A DNA stretch of 64,000 bases from Cyclobacterium plantarum (GTDB lineage Bacteria > Bacteroidota > Bacteroidia > Cytophagales > Cyclobacteriaceae): assembly GCF_011290685.1 (NCBI RefSeq), contig NZ_JAANYN010000007.1, positions 62,001 to 126,000 on the forward strand. Direction: 5' to 3'. The notes beneath the pieces were generated by a model. It worked only from the letters and a program-made list of their open reading frames with translations, searched no databases and was not told where the DNA came from. Of the stretch, positions 41,663 to 51,567 are shown one piece after another. The translations under genes were made by a program, and so were the position numbers. Every line of letters begins with the position of its first letter. Position 1 is the first letter of the stretch.

Positions 41663-42154
41663 ATGCTTGCAATACATTTATTGATGGCACTGCTTACCTA
41701 TTGGCCAGGCGCACATCCATTCTATATCAGCCTCACCGACATGGTATACAATGACACAAACCAGACCATTGAAATCGCCCAAAAGATTTTTTGGGATGAT
41801 TTGGAGGTTGCCTTAACCAATATGAGCGGAAATCAGGTCAACTTCCTATCGCCAAATAGACCCGATGTATTGGAATCCCAAATAGAAAAATACATTTTGA
41901 CCCATAACACCTTGATTATCAAAGGAGACACGCTGAACATCACTTATTTGGGCCATGAGATTGAAGCAGAGGCTGCCTGGTTTTATATGGAATCGGAGAA
42001 AATTACGGCTCCGGAGCAGGTGACCATTTACAATAATATCCTGATCGATGATTTCCCGCAACAACAAAATATTGTGAATTTTTATAAGGACCGGAAACCC
42101 AAAAGCCTGATCACCAGAAAAGAGAAAACTTCGGGTGTTTTGAAGCTGGATTAA
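41663..42154 (+). CDS. DUF6702-family secreted protein (163 residues)
   Basis: A short hydrophobic signal (MLAIHLLMALLTYWPGAHPF) leads into the family opening HPFYISLTDMVYN. Alternating strands follow (IEIAQKIFWDDLEVAL; LNITYLGHEIEAEAAWFYME; VTIYNNILIDDFPQQQNIV). DUF6702 proteins occur with HupE-like and M1 peptidase genes in Bacteroidota; no reaction is known. The length is normal and a terminator follows. Confidence 0.8.
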   Translation: MLAIHLLMALLTYWPGAHPFYISLTDMVYNDTNQTIEIAQKIFWDDLEVALTNMSGNQVNFLSPNRPDVLESQIEKYILTHNTLIIKGDTLNITYLGHEIEAEAAWFYMESEKITAPEQVTIYNNILIDDFPQQQNIVNFYKDRKPKSLITRKEKTSGVLKLD

Positions 42155-42216
42155 GCATTAGAAAGACAGCCGGTTAGCCATCCGATAAATAACCAAAAAG
42201 GGTCAATAAAGAAAAA

Positions 42217-42249
42217 ACCATCCACTGGGAAAAGTGGATGGTTTTTTTA
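42217..42249 (+). terminator. Terminator of the DUF6702 gene
   Basis: AACCATCCACT pairs with AGTGGATGGTT around a GGGAAA loop and is followed by a T run. Confidence 0.85.
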
Positions 42250-42256
42250 TGCTTAT

Positions 42257-42449
42257 AACTGAGTTCGGATTAAGATCGTCAATAAAAACCAATTGAATCT
42301 TCACTGCGAACCCTTTGTCGTAGGTATAGGCGCTGGGAAAGGGTGTGGCAGTCTCGTTTGGTCGGAGATTCCCACGGCTTTCACCGCTCAAAACCCTCTC
42401 TAAGCCTCGGAATGACGGTTTTTTAACAAAATTAAGTTGAACTCAGGTT
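42257..42449 (+). repeat. Dispersed intergenic repeat, copy B (longest copy)
   Basis: The first 161 bases match copy A (31723-31884). A right extension to 42449 ends GTTGAACTCAGGTT. The left end AACTGAGTTCGGATTAA and the complement of the right end, AACCTGAGTTCAACTTAA, are imperfect terminal inverted repeats, as in MITE-like elements. No coding capacity. It lies between the DUF6702 and SusD genes, which converge. Confidence 0.8.
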
Positions 42450-42458
42450 AATAAAATT

Positions 42459-43874
42459 CTAATTGTATCCATCATTCTGAACCAATTCAGGATTGATGTC
42501 CAATTCTCTTTGTGGAATAGGCAAAATGGTTTTGTCCTGCCCTGCCTGAGAAGCAGCAAAATGATCATCTTCTTCAGGACGGAGGGCCCTTCCATACCTC
42601 AAAAGGTCCATTCTCCTATGGCCTTCAAAAGCCAATTCTTTCCTTCTTTCTTCCAGAATAAAATCCACAAAATCCTCCGTTCCGGAAAAATCTCCGGCCG
42701 CAACCTCAGCCAATCCAGCCCTCTCTCTCAACTGGTTGATCAGGTCCAGGGATTCCGTATTTACGCCCTCAAGTTGCGCAAGTGCTTCTGCCCTGTTTAA
42801 TACCACTTCTGTAGTCCGGATAATAGGAGAATTGTCGGAATTATTGATCGCATCCGGGAACTTGGTGGTATAGATACGCTCATTGTCCCCTTCTTTTGAA
42901 ATTTCTGTCAGCCTGCGGTCATCAGCATCGTACGCTTCCAACAGGTATTCAGAAAAAGGAGCATCTCCTCTGGCGCCGTCTTCCGCCGGGTTATAATAAG
43001 ATGCCCAACCACCAGAACCTGTTCGTCCGTTGTCTATCTCTGAATTTTGAATGGAGAAAACATATTCCTGGTTATTTTCTCCCCAGAACCCATAATTCGG
43101 GGCCAATCCATATAAAGTTTCATCATCCAAAACAAGCTGAGCTCTGTCAGCCGCCTGTTGCCACTCGCCGCGATACAGGTGAACCCTGGATAGCAGTGCA
43201 TTAGCTGCTCCCTGAGTAGCTCTGCCTCTGGTAAAAGAAGCCGAAGCATACGATTCGGGTAAATCTGAAACTGCGGTAGTAAGGTCCTCCAAAATAAAAG
43301 CATGCACCTCTCCCACTGTGCTTCTTGGGTAGCCCACAATTTCACCGGTAAAGGCATCTGAAACGATTGGAATTCCTGGGGAGGTTTCTCCCTGCTGAAT
43401 GGGCTGAGCAAACAAGTTTACCATTTGAAACATCAGCAATGCCCGCATAAATTTAGCTTCTGCTACAAATTGAGCTCGTTCCTCAGCGGTGAGCGATTCA
43501 TCCGGGGAATCAGGAGTAAATTCAATTACCGCATTTGCCGCCAATATGGCCCTGTAATGTCTTCTCCAAAGATCCCTGATAGTCGTATTGTCCGATTGAG
43601 TAGCATATAACCGGATATCCTGTAAGGTGGGAAAAGATCCAATAAAATCTACATTGTCTGCCTGAAAATCAGAGATCACATGGGGCAATGAACCAAATAC
43701 CTCAAATTCCTGAGACAAAGAGTATACACCCAATAACGATCCTTCCACTGCCTGCCTGTCGGCAAAAGCCAATTCCGTAGATAGGGATTGTTGGGGATCG
43801 ATCTGCAAATCCTCGCAAGAAGCCAGGCTTACGCCAAGCAATCCCATGAATAGTATTTTTGTTAAATTTTTCAT
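42459..43874 (-). CDS. SusD/RagB-type lipoprotein (471 residues)
   Basis: MKNLTKILFMGLLGVSLASC ends in the lipobox (cysteine 20). The SusD body has RHYRAILAANAVIEF, AEAKFMRALLMFQMVNLFAQP and the C-terminal FILEERRKELAFEGHRRMDLLR, ending VQNDGYN. It is the surface partner of the SusC gene 13 bases upstream. No glycosidase or peptidase is adjacent, so the substrate cannot be guessed; the pair may import something other than polysaccharide. Confidence 0.95.
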   Translation of the reverse strand: MKNLTKILFMGLLGVSLASCEDLQIDPQQSLSTELAFADRQAVEGSLLGVYSLSQEFEVFGSLPHVISDFQADNVDFIGSFPTLQDIRLYATQSDNTTIRDLWRRHYRAILAANAVIEFTPDSPDESLTAEERAQFVAEAKFMRALLMFQMVNLFAQPIQQGETSPGIPIVSDAFTGEIVGYPRSTVGEVHAFILEDLTTAVSDLPESYASASFTRGRATQGAANALLSRVHLYRGEWQQAADRAQLVLDDETLYGLAPNYGFWGENNQEYVFSIQNSEIDNGRTGSGGWASYYNPAEDGARGDAPFSEYLLEAYDADDRRLTEISKEGDNERIYTTKFPDAINNSDNSPIIRTTEVVLNRAEALAQLEGVNTESLDLINQLRERAGLAEVAAGDFSGTEDFVDFILEERRKELAFEGHRRMDLLRYGRALRPEEDDHFAASQAGQDKTILPIPQRELDINPELVQNDGYN

Positions 43875-43887
43875 GTCAAAATTATTT

Positions 43888-46863
43888 TTAGAATCCTAAA
43901 GAAACACCCAGGGTTACTGATTTGGCCTGTGCCGGAGTAAAGAAGGATTCTCCCTGTCGCTGGTTATTGTCCCCTCCGTCATTGACCTCAGGTTCCAGGC
44001 CATCTTCCAGGTTGGAAATGGTCAGGAAGTTTTGCAACATCCCATATACCCTGGCACTTCGGATGATTTTCGTATTTTCCAACAGCGTGGATGGGATATT
44101 GTAGCTAAGAGAAAGATTTCTCAACCGGATATGATCACCCTTTCGGAGATGAAGCGTAGAGCGCTGACCAAAACTGGATTGGGTATCACCATTTAACCTG
44201 GGAGCAAAGCTATTTCTATTGTCTTCCGTCCAGTAATTCAGCAATTGAGGATCCAGGTTAAAACTGTTCAGGTTATTGGGATTGTATAAGAACCGAAGGT
44301 CATCATACATGATGTGGTTTCCTTCCACAAAGGTAATCAAGGCAGAAAGCCGCAGCCCTTTGTAAGAAAAGGTATTGGTTATTCCACCTGAAACCCTGGG
44401 AATAGCTGATCCCACAATCACCCGGTCGTTGGCACTGTAAGTAGTGGTAGGCTCTCCATCTTTGGTCAACCACTCCGCCTCGCCGGTTTCCGGATTGATT
44501 CCATTATACCGAACCAGGTAAAAGGTGTTTACCGGGTGGCCTTCTATGGCCCGCTGGCTGGCAGAGCCCTCAACGAATCTTCTGCCTTCATTGTCTTCAG
44601 ATGCACCGGGTAGTTCCAGCACTTCATTCTTCAGGAAGCCCATATTCAGGGTGGTACTCCACTCAAATGAAGGAGTCTTCAGGTTCACTGACCTGATCAT
44701 CAAATCAACCCCCCTGTTCCGCATGGTACCTGCATTTTGGGTCAAGCTGGCATAACCTGTAGTGTAAGGAATGGGCACATCCAGCAGCAAGCCTTTGGTA
44801 TCCTTGTTCCAAAAAGAGGTTTCTATCTCCAGGCGGTTATCCAACAAGGCCGCATTTACAGTTACATCAAATTGAGCCGATTCCTCCCATCCAAGCAGCG
44901 GATTGGCAGGTTGACTTGGAAAAATCCCGGGACTACCCGCATAATCGCCAAGGGTACCTGCCTCGTATAATCCCAGGGATTCAAAATTACTGATCCTGTC
45001 ATTACCTGAGGTACCATAACTGGTGTTTATTTTCAGGTAGTCCAAAAAGCTGTTGTTCTGTAAAAATTCTTCCTCTGAAAGAATCCAGCCAGCAGAAAGT
45101 GCCCAAAAATTACCATAGCGGTTATCAGCACCAAATCGGGAAGAACCATCTCTTCTGGCACTACCTTCAAATAGGAACTTATCATCAAAGCGGTAATTGA
45201 ACCTGGCAAAATAGGAGGCCAGCCGCCAGTTGGTACCTGTAGAACTGGTAATAGTAGGAGTAGCTGCGGAAGCCACATTGGGCAATCTGTCGCTCACAAA
45301 CCCGGACCCTTCTACTGTCATGCTGGCAAAATCTGCCTGTTCATAGGAATAACCGAGTAAACCCGCCACGTAATGGGGGCCGAAATATTTTTCATAATTC
45401 AGCGTATTGGTAGACAACCATTTGTAATCCTGAATAATTCTCTTGTAACCACTCCCTGTAGGCTCCACAATATCAGGAAATCTGAAAGTTTCTTCTGTCT
45501 GAATTTGATCAATTCCCCAGTCTGTTTTGAAAGTCAGCTCAGGTAAAATGTCCAATTCAAAAAACGTATTGGCAGTAGTCCTGCGGGTAATATAATCCGT
45601 GATGGCCAGGTCTTCGATGGCCAACAGATTGGGAATAAAACCCAAACGCGAATAATTCCCATTGTCATCATAAGGCCTGGTATAGGGCAGATGAAGGAAG
45701 GCAGAAGTCAGCGGAGCATAGGTACTGTTATCGGAATAAATCCGGTCATTATCGGTTTTTGCCAAACCAATATTCGCTCCAATTCTTGCCTTCTCAGAAA
45801 ACTTATGGGTCATGTTCAGGCGTCCGTTAAACCTGTCCAGTTCATTTCCCAGGGCATAGGTATCCTGGTTGAAATAGGTACCGGAAATAAAATAGGTGGT
45901 ACTTTCACTTCCTCCGGAAGCACTCAGGTTTAAGTTGGATATGGACCCTTGCTGAATGACAGCATCCGGCCAGTCAAATCCCTGCTGCGGGAAGTCACTG
46001 GCAGGGGTTTCCTCCCGTAGGGAACGATACTGATTGTATTGCTGTAGCGACATGTAAGGCCTTACAGTGGTGGGGGTTTGTACTCCCTGATAATAGTCCA
46101 CATTGATCCTGGATTGCCCAGACTTTCCTTTTTTGGTTTCGATAAGGATTACCCCATTGGCACCCCTTGAACCATAGATTGCAACAGCCGAAGCATCCTT
46201 AAGGACAGAAATGGATTCAATCTCGTTGGGGTTCAATTCCATTAAAGGGTTCAGGGCTATAGCACCTGAAGTATTGGAATAATCCGAACTGCTGCCATCA
46301 TTCAACGGCACTCCATCAACAACAAACAGGGGGGAGCCTCCAGCTGTAAGAGAAGCGACTCCACGAATCCGAATATTTTGTTGTGCACCACCTACACCGG
46401 AAGTCCCGGTCAGTTGCACACCCGCTGCCTGACCCTGCAGGGCTTCCTGGGCGGTGAATATAGGCATGCCTTCAATTTGGGAATTGTCCAGAGAGGAGAT
46501 ACTCTGCACCGACAACCTGGAAGACTGGGTACCATATCCAACTACCACAACTTCTCCCAGGGTAGTGACATCTGGCGTTAGCAATACATTAATCTGGCTT
46601 CTGTTGCCGATACTGATTTCCTGGGTATTGAACCCAACAAAACTATACAGCAACACATCTGATCCTTCAGGAACCGTTAAGGAATAAGAACCATCAATAT
46701 CGGTAATGGTCCCTACCATGGTTCCTTTTACGCTTACATTTACACCAGGTATCCCCGCTGGCTCTTCTTCGGAGGTAACCCTTCCGGTCACCGTCCTGTC
46801 TTGAGCGAAAACGGAGATTACCCCTAGCATGGTGCATGCCAAGCCAAGTAAAACTCGTTTCAT
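43888..46863 (-). CDS. SusC/RagA-type TonB-linked outer-membrane protein (991 residues)
   Basis: The start at 46861-46863 gives the signal peptide MKRVLLGLACTMLGVISVFAQ. A carboxypeptidase-regulatory-like domain (GVNVSVKGTMVGTITDIDGS) and LGEVVVVGYGTQSSRLSVQS lead into the plug (VAIYGSRGANGVILIET) and the barrel, which ends TLGVSLGF. There is no STN domain. The frame is open 27 codons upstream, but that part is AT-rich leader. It is the first gene of a two-gene operon with SusD. Confidence 0.95.
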   Translation of the reverse strand: MKRVLLGLACTMLGVISVFAQDRTVTGRVTSEEEPAGIPGVNVSVKGTMVGTITDIDGSYSLTVPEGSDVLLYSFVGFNTQEISIGNRSQINVLLTPDVTTLGEVVVVGYGTQSSRLSVQSISSLDNSQIEGMPIFTAQEALQGQAAGVQLTGTSGVGGAQQNIRIRGVASLTAGGSPLFVVDGVPLNDGSSSDYSNTSGAIALNPLMELNPNEIESISVLKDASAVAIYGSRGANGVILIETKKGKSGQSRINVDYYQGVQTPTTVRPYMSLQQYNQYRSLREETPASDFPQQGFDWPDAVIQQGSISNLNLSASGGSESTTYFISGTYFNQDTYALGNELDRFNGRLNMTHKFSEKARIGANIGLAKTDNDRIYSDNSTYAPLTSAFLHLPYTRPYDDNGNYSRLGFIPNLLAIEDLAITDYITRRTTANTFFELDILPELTFKTDWGIDQIQTEETFRFPDIVEPTGSGYKRIIQDYKWLSTNTLNYEKYFGPHYVAGLLGYSYEQADFASMTVEGSGFVSDRLPNVASAATPTITSSTGTNWRLASYFARFNYRFDDKFLFEGSARRDGSSRFGADNRYGNFWALSAGWILSEEEFLQNNSFLDYLKINTSYGTSGNDRISNFESLGLYEAGTLGDYAGSPGIFPSQPANPLLGWEESAQFDVTVNAALLDNRLEIETSFWNKDTKGLLLDVPIPYTTGYASLTQNAGTMRNRGVDLMIRSVNLKTPSFEWSTTLNMGFLKNEVLELPGASEDNEGRRFVEGSASQRAIEGHPVNTFYLVRYNGINPETGEAEWLTKDGEPTTTYSANDRVIVGSAIPRVSGGITNTFSYKGLRLSALITFVEGNHIMYDDLRFLYNPNNLNSFNLDPQLLNYWTEDNRNSFAPRLNGDTQSSFGQRSTLHLRKGDHIRLRNLSLSYNIPSTLLENTKIIRSARVYGMLQNFLTISNLEDGLEPEVNDGGDNNQRQGESFFTPAQAKSVTLGVSLGF

Positions 46864-47394
46864 TGTAGTAAATAGATTAAGGTTTTTAACAATTTTAATA
46901 ATACAAAATTCCATCAATTTATTTATAAAACAAAATAATAACAAATAGATAATCGTATAAAAGGTGTAAAAAATTTTGTAAATACACCTTAAAGGAAAAT
47001 CTGTGTTTTCATAGACCTTGAATACAATAGAATAATATTCATTGAATATTCATTTTTCACTTATTAAACTATTTTATATTTTTATTCAGATATTTTATAT
47101 AATTTTATTTGTTTTAAATTAAAAAAAACCTTGAATCAGTCAAATGAAAATATAAATGTTACATCTAAAAATCAATATTTTATTTTATTTTTTGACGTTT
47201 TACAAAATATAAATAATAAAATGAGAATCCGAATTGTTATTGATTTCGGAAGAAAACAGAATTTAATTAGAGCAAGGCGCATTAAATCAAAATATAATAA
47301 TTTTAAAAAAAAATAACTTTTTATTAAAAAAGGGTTCATACCCGCCTATAACATTAAGGATGAAAACCTTAGGGCATAAATTAATTCAAAAAAG
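46864..47394. other. AT-rich intergenic region
   Basis: More than 530 bases of very AT-rich sequence hold the SusC promoter region and nothing recognisable. A 61-codon plus-strand frame at 47131-47316 is rich in Asn, Ile and Lys and is best seen as chance. Confidence 0.5.
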
Positions 47395-47946
47395 TTATTT
47401 AAGTAAATTAAAATTATTTTTTATTTCCCAATTAGATGTTGTTTTTTTTAATAAGGACACCTGATTTATTTCAACATGGTACCTGCTAACTTTCGATTTT
47501 AAGAACTCAAGTACTTCCTCAAATTGGTGTTTTTTGATGTCTTTAAAGGCAAGGGTAAGGTGGGGGGTATAATTCAAATCGCTCAGTTCAATATGCTGCC
47601 CCAGATTTCTTTTTCCATAGGAGATAAGGCGCTGCTGCAGGCCCAATAGTTCCGGAGGGTATTTTACCCTGAAAAAAGCTACCCTGTTGCCAAAATTACC
47701 TATACCAGAAAGGGACAAACTAAACCCTTTTTCTTCTTGAAAGAAGCCTTCCAGTTTACGCTCCAATACAGCTTCTTTATTCTCATTATACAAAAAGGGC
47801 ATTTTTAAAGTAATGTGGGGAGGGGATTTCAGTGCATATTTTACCCCAAATTCCTCTTTTAACAACCATTTCAATCGGGTGATTTCCTGTCTTACCGGTT
47901 CCTGAGGAACCAACGCAATAAAATATTTCCCCATTGTTTTAGGCAT
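47395..47946 (-). CDS. 2H phosphoesterase (2'-5' RNA ligase-like) protein (183 residues)
   Basis: Two HxT motifs define the 2H fold: HITLK (His44, Thr46) and HLTLA (His129, Thr131). The two half-domains have similar strand order (YFIALVP and VAFFRVKYPPE). Relatives act on 2',3'-cyclic or 2'-5' phosphodiester ends of RNA or tRNA. The substrate here is unknown. The first residue may be Met1 or Met5 (MGKYFIALV). It is a single gene, divergent from the stress-protein gene. Confidence 0.85.
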   Translation of the reverse strand: MPKTMGKYFIALVPQEPVRQEITRLKWLLKEEFGVKYALKSPPHITLKMPFLYNENKEAVLERKLEGFFQEEKGFSLSLSGIGNFGNRVAFFRVKYPPELLGLQQRLISYGKRNLGQHIELSDLNYTPHLTLAFKDIKKHQFEEVLEFLKSKVSRYHVEINQVSLLKKTTSNWEIKNNFNLLK

Positions 47947-48110
47947 TTTCTTCTTTGATTAACTGCAACTTCCCATTTCGAATGGATAAGCAGCCTTGAT
48001 TGCTAAATAGTTTTTCGAAAAAAACTTTAAAAGACGCTGCCAATAGGTTAAATTCATCATTTTAATCCACATTTACAATATAATCAGGCACCAGAAAAAG
48101 GGAATTATCC

Positions 48111-49022
48111 ATGAATCAATTCAAAAAAGTTATGGTGGGACTTGACTTATCTCATTTGGATGAGATATTGATTGCCCAAACAAAATCACTATCCAGCATA
48201 TTGGATATTGAAAAAATATATTTTGTCCATGTCTCCAAAAACCTCATTTTACCGGAGCAAGTATCCCAAGCCTATCCTGATTTAATAGCCCCCATAGATG
48301 AAACCATTAAAACGGAAATCCGGCATGAAATAGAAAAGGTAGATCAGGCTTTAAGTGTGCCCTACGAAATCCTTGTAAAGGAAGGAAACGCCCAGGACAC
48401 CATGCTGCGATGGAGCAAAATAAAAGATATCGATCTTTTGGTGCTGGGACGAAAAAAAGTTAAATCCTTGTCGGATTCCCTGGTTAATAATCTGGCCCAG
48501 AAATATCCGCACCCTGTACTTTTGCTTCCTGAAAATGAGCAAATCCTGGAAATAAAAAACATTTTATTACCCATTGATTTCTCCAACCACTCCAGGGTAA
48601 GCATCCTTTTGGCAAGGGAAATTATAGAGAAAACCAATGGAAAAATCCAATGTTGCCACCTCTATGAGGTACCTAAAGGCTACAGCAAGACTGGAAAATC
48701 TTTTGATGAATTCAATGCCATTATGCTTGAAAATGCAAAGGCAGATTATTCCAATTTTCTCCGGCAAAACAAACTGCCTGAAATACCCTGTACTTTCATT
48801 CTAAAACAAAAGAAAGATGAGGCAGACAATATCATGAAGCAGGCCAAATTAAATCAAACGGATCTTTTGATCATTGGTAGCAGGGGAAGGACAAAATCAG
48901 CTGCGATTCTACTGGGAAGTGTGGCCGAAAAACTGGTAAGCAGCAACCATGAAGTACCCATGCTGGTCATGAAAGAAGATGGCGAAAACATGAGCTTCTT
49001 TGAGGCTCTTTTCAAGATCTAA
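48111..49022 (+). CDS. Tandem universal stress protein (two UspA domains, 303 residues)
   Basis: Two UspA domains lie in a row (about 1-145 and 147-295). The first opens FKKVMVGLDLSHLDE; the second opens KNILLPIDFSNHSR and holds the ATP-binding G-2x-G-9x-G[ST] motif GSRGRTKSAAILLGS. UspA proteins help survival under stress by poorly known means; the second domain probably binds ATP. The first domain has GRKKVKSLSDSL in the matching place and lacks the glycines. Monocistronic, converging with the exopolysaccharide cluster. Confidence 0.9.
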   Translation: MNQFKKVMVGLDLSHLDEILIAQTKSLSSILDIEKIYFVHVSKNLILPEQVSQAYPDLIAPIDETIKTEIRHEIEKVDQALSVPYEILVKEGNAQDTMLRWSKIKDIDLLVLGRKKVKSLSDSLVNNLAQKYPHPVLLLPENEQILEIKNILLPIDFSNHSRVSILLAREIIEKTNGKIQCCHLYEVPKGYSKTGKSFDEFNAIMLENAKADYSNFLRQNKLPEIPCTFILKQKKDEADNIMKQAKLNQTDLLIIGSRGRTKSAAILLGSVAEKLVSSNHEVPMLVMKEDGENMSFFEALFKI

Positions 49023-49025
49023 AAC

Positions 49026-49946
49026 CTAAATTTTCCGAAAGTAAAATGCCGCCTGATCACCCCTGGATAAGGCATTGAGCGATTTTGCCTTGCTTTCCAG
49101 CTCCCAGGCATCCACTGCAGCAGATGAATGAAGATCATTTTTGCCATGGAGGGTTTGGCCCTCCTGGTATTTTTTACTCCCCCAAAACTGAAAAGCAGTA
49201 CTATCAAAGTCAATATGAAAAAGTTCCAATCCATGGCGTTCTGCCAATATTTTCATGGCGGCCAGACTGGGAATAAAATAATGCCTGGGTGCATCAAGTT
49301 GTACCCAGTTTTCCCTAAAAACTGACCAGGCTTCACCATCTGCAACAGGCACCCGGATCAAAAGCCTCCCGGAAGGGTTCAATAAGCCGGCTATCTTCCC
49401 AAAGGCGGCATCCGGATCTTTCATGTGTTCAAAAGCATGGTGCAGCATGATCACATCAAAGGTACTCCCGATATCAAAGAGATTTTTTTTATAGATATGC
49501 AAAGACCTGCTGACCTGGACCGAATCTTTAATAAATGGATCAAAACCTGACAAATGACGGTATCCTGAGGCATAAAGCTCATATAGCAACTGCCCGTTTC
49601 CGCAGCCAATATCCGCAATGGTATCCCTTTTACCCGCACCAAGCCTATCCAGCCAGCTGCCATAAATGGGTTTGAGAAAAGACATTCCTGATTTCAGGTA
49701 GAGCCAGAATCTGAATTGCTTCATCAAACGTACCTGCAAACTCGAGTAGGATAAGCCGGAGAAAGAATAATAAGCTTTTGGATAATAGGAAGCCATGTCT
49801 TCGGGAGGGTCAAGCTGCTGAATGGTCCCGCAATGGCTACATTGGACATATGGAAATTGATCTTTCATACCAAACATCATTTCCTTTACCTGATAAACCT
49901 GCCCATGGCTTTCCTGGTAACAAACCAAACATTTAAAACGCGCCAT
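49026..49946 (-). CDS. Class I SAM-dependent methyltransferase with N-terminal zinc-finger-like motif (306 residues)
   Basis: The N-terminus has two CxxC pairs (CLVC at residues 6-9 and CSHC near 36-39), as in methyltransferases that act on sugar intermediates. Next comes the SAM-binding motif IADIGCGNGQLLYELYASG and DVIMLHHAFEHMKDP (motif 4). It is the last gene of the leftward exopolysaccharide cluster. Its start codon overlaps the stop of the sugar-phosphate transferase by one base. It probably methylates a sugar of the polymer; the target is inference. Confidence 0.85.
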   Translation of the reverse strand: MARFKCLVCYQESHGQVYQVKEMMFGMKDQFPYVQCSHCGTIQQLDPPEDMASYYPKAYYSFSGLSYSSLQVRLMKQFRFWLYLKSGMSFLKPIYGSWLDRLGAGKRDTIADIGCGNGQLLYELYASGYRHLSGFDPFIKDSVQVSRSLHIYKKNLFDIGSTFDVIMLHHAFEHMKDPDAAFGKIAGLLNPSGRLLIRVPVADGEAWSVFRENWVQLDAPRHYFIPSLAAMKILAERHGLELFHIDFDSTAFQFWGSKKYQEGQTLHGKNDLHSSAAVDAWELESKAKSLNALSRGDQAAFYFRKI

Positions 49947-51313
49947 TAATACACCTCATCTCTGCGGGCAATCAATTCACCCATGGTTTTGAACACAATA
50001 GTCAGGTCCAGAAAAATGGACCAGTTTCTGATATAAAAATAGTCTAACCTGACCCTGGAGCGGATTTGCCAGTGATGGGAAACCTCCCCACGATAGCCCA
50101 ATACCTGTGCCAGGCCGGTAATTCCCGGTTTGATACGGTGCCGGTTATCGTATTTATGGATTTGTTTCTTAAAAACCTGATTCATCGGGACAGTATGCGG
50201 CCTGGGACCGACAACAGACATTTCCCCCTTCAGCACATTGATGAACTGAGGCAGTTCGTCCAATGAAAACCTGCGTAAAAAAGCACCCGTCTTGGTCACC
50301 CTGGGATCATCTTTTACCGCCTGATGGGTATCTGCCCAGGGATTCTCCAACATGGTTCGGAATTTGATGCAGTCAAACACCTTATTATTAACACCTGTCC
50401 TTTGTTGAAAAAAGAAAACGGGGCCATTCGTCTCCAGCTTAATTAACAAGGCCAGCAAAGGGGTAAGCCAACTCAATAAAAAAACCAAAACGAATAAAGC
50501 AAAACAAACATCAAAGACACGTTTAAAGAGTCTGTTTCCCCATCTATCCAATGGGATTTCATTAAGGTTTACGACTACAAAGCTCCCGTACCTGCTAAAG
50601 CTCAGGGCTTTGTTCCATTGCAGTTGTGATCCGGGAATGATCTTTACCTTGATGTGGTTTTCATCTGAATGATCCACAATTTTCCTCAACAAACCAGCTG
50701 AAACATCCTGTCCCAGGTAAACCAAATCAATGGCTCCTTGCCGTGCCTCCTTGAAAAAAGAGTCTATATCACCCAGTACATCTTCTCCTTTTCGACTGTT
50801 ATCGTAAAAACCCAGAAACTTGATGCCCAGGGCTTTCCTGGCCATCAAGGTATGGGCCAACCTGGCACTCCAATCATCCTTACCAACGATAACTGCCTTC
50901 CTGTAATTCCTACCGCTCATCCGGTACCGCCTCAGGGAAATATGTACGGCGATTCTGAAAAATGCCAGAAAGGAAAGGGCCGATACGTAAATATAAAAAC
51001 TGATTTTTTGGTCAGAAGGCGCAATAACTTGCTCTCTGATCAAAAAGAATATCAATATCGCCCATAAAAAAGAATTCGAAAAATGCTTCAGCGTATCTGC
51101 ATACACAGCCGTACGGGCAAGTTTATAATCCTTCCTGAGTAGTACCAACAATACCCAGATTATTCCCAACAAAGCAGATTCAATAATCAGACCAGGTACA
51201 ATCCTTGGATTGTAGCCTGAAAAAATCAATAAAATTGCAATTCCCCCAAACAATACAATGAGTTCCATAAGGACGAACAGCCAAGGGAAATACTTATAAA
51301 AACGTTTTGCCAT
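49946..51313 (-). CDS. Undecaprenyl-phosphate sugar-1-phosphate transferase (WcaJ-type, 455 residues)
   Basis: This enzyme starts repeat-unit synthesis by loading a sugar phosphate on the lipid carrier. Four to five N-terminal helices are followed by a cytoplasmic CoA-binding-like domain (KAVIVGKDDWSARLAHTL). The catalytic bacterial-sugar-transferase domain spans about 265-450: RLFKRVFDVCFALFVLV, FFQQRTGVNNKVFDCIKFRTM, and DELPQFINVLKGEMSVVGPR. The last segment is the family signature. The sugar is probably glucose or galactose as in relatives; it cannot be read here. Confidence 0.92.
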   Translation of the reverse strand: MAKRFYKYFPWLFVLMELIVLFGGIAILLIFSGYNPRIVPGLIIESALLGIIWVLLVLLRKDYKLARTAVYADTLKHFSNSFLWAILIFFLIREQVIAPSDQKISFYIYVSALSFLAFFRIAVHISLRRYRMSGRNYRKAVIVGKDDWSARLAHTLMARKALGIKFLGFYDNSRKGEDVLGDIDSFFKEARQGAIDLVYLGQDVSAGLLRKIVDHSDENHIKVKIIPGSQLQWNKALSFSRYGSFVVVNLNEIPLDRWGNRLFKRVFDVCFALFVLVFLLSWLTPLLALLIKLETNGPVFFFQQRTGVNNKVFDCIKFRTMLENPWADTHQAVKDDPRVTKTGAFLRRFSLDELPQFINVLKGEMSVVGPRPHTVPMNQVFKKQIHKYDNRHRIKPGITGLAQVLGYRGEVSHHWQIRSRVRLDYFYIRNWSIFLDLTIVFKTMGELIARRDEVY

Positions 51314-51567
51314 GTATCAAAAAAATATAACCACAGCAAACAGGCTGTTATTTTTTGGTTTGGTATGTGTGGGATAAGCTATCCGCATTGGAGTCCTTAA
51401 TTTTGGAATAATATGCTTTCAAATTTTTGATATTCGGGTCAAAGTAATCAACTTTGCCCCAAAATTATAAATTTATGGCCATTCAGCCATACATCCATGA
51501 AAAAATGCTTAAAAATGACAGTGGGAATACAAACCGGTTAGTTATTTTTAGAGCCTAATTCATTGAA

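Noticed and set aside
47131-47316. 61-codon frame in the AT-rich gap
   Set aside because: Composition is Asn/Ile/Lys/Phe-rich as expected by chance in AT-rich DNA, with no ribosome-binding context or family.
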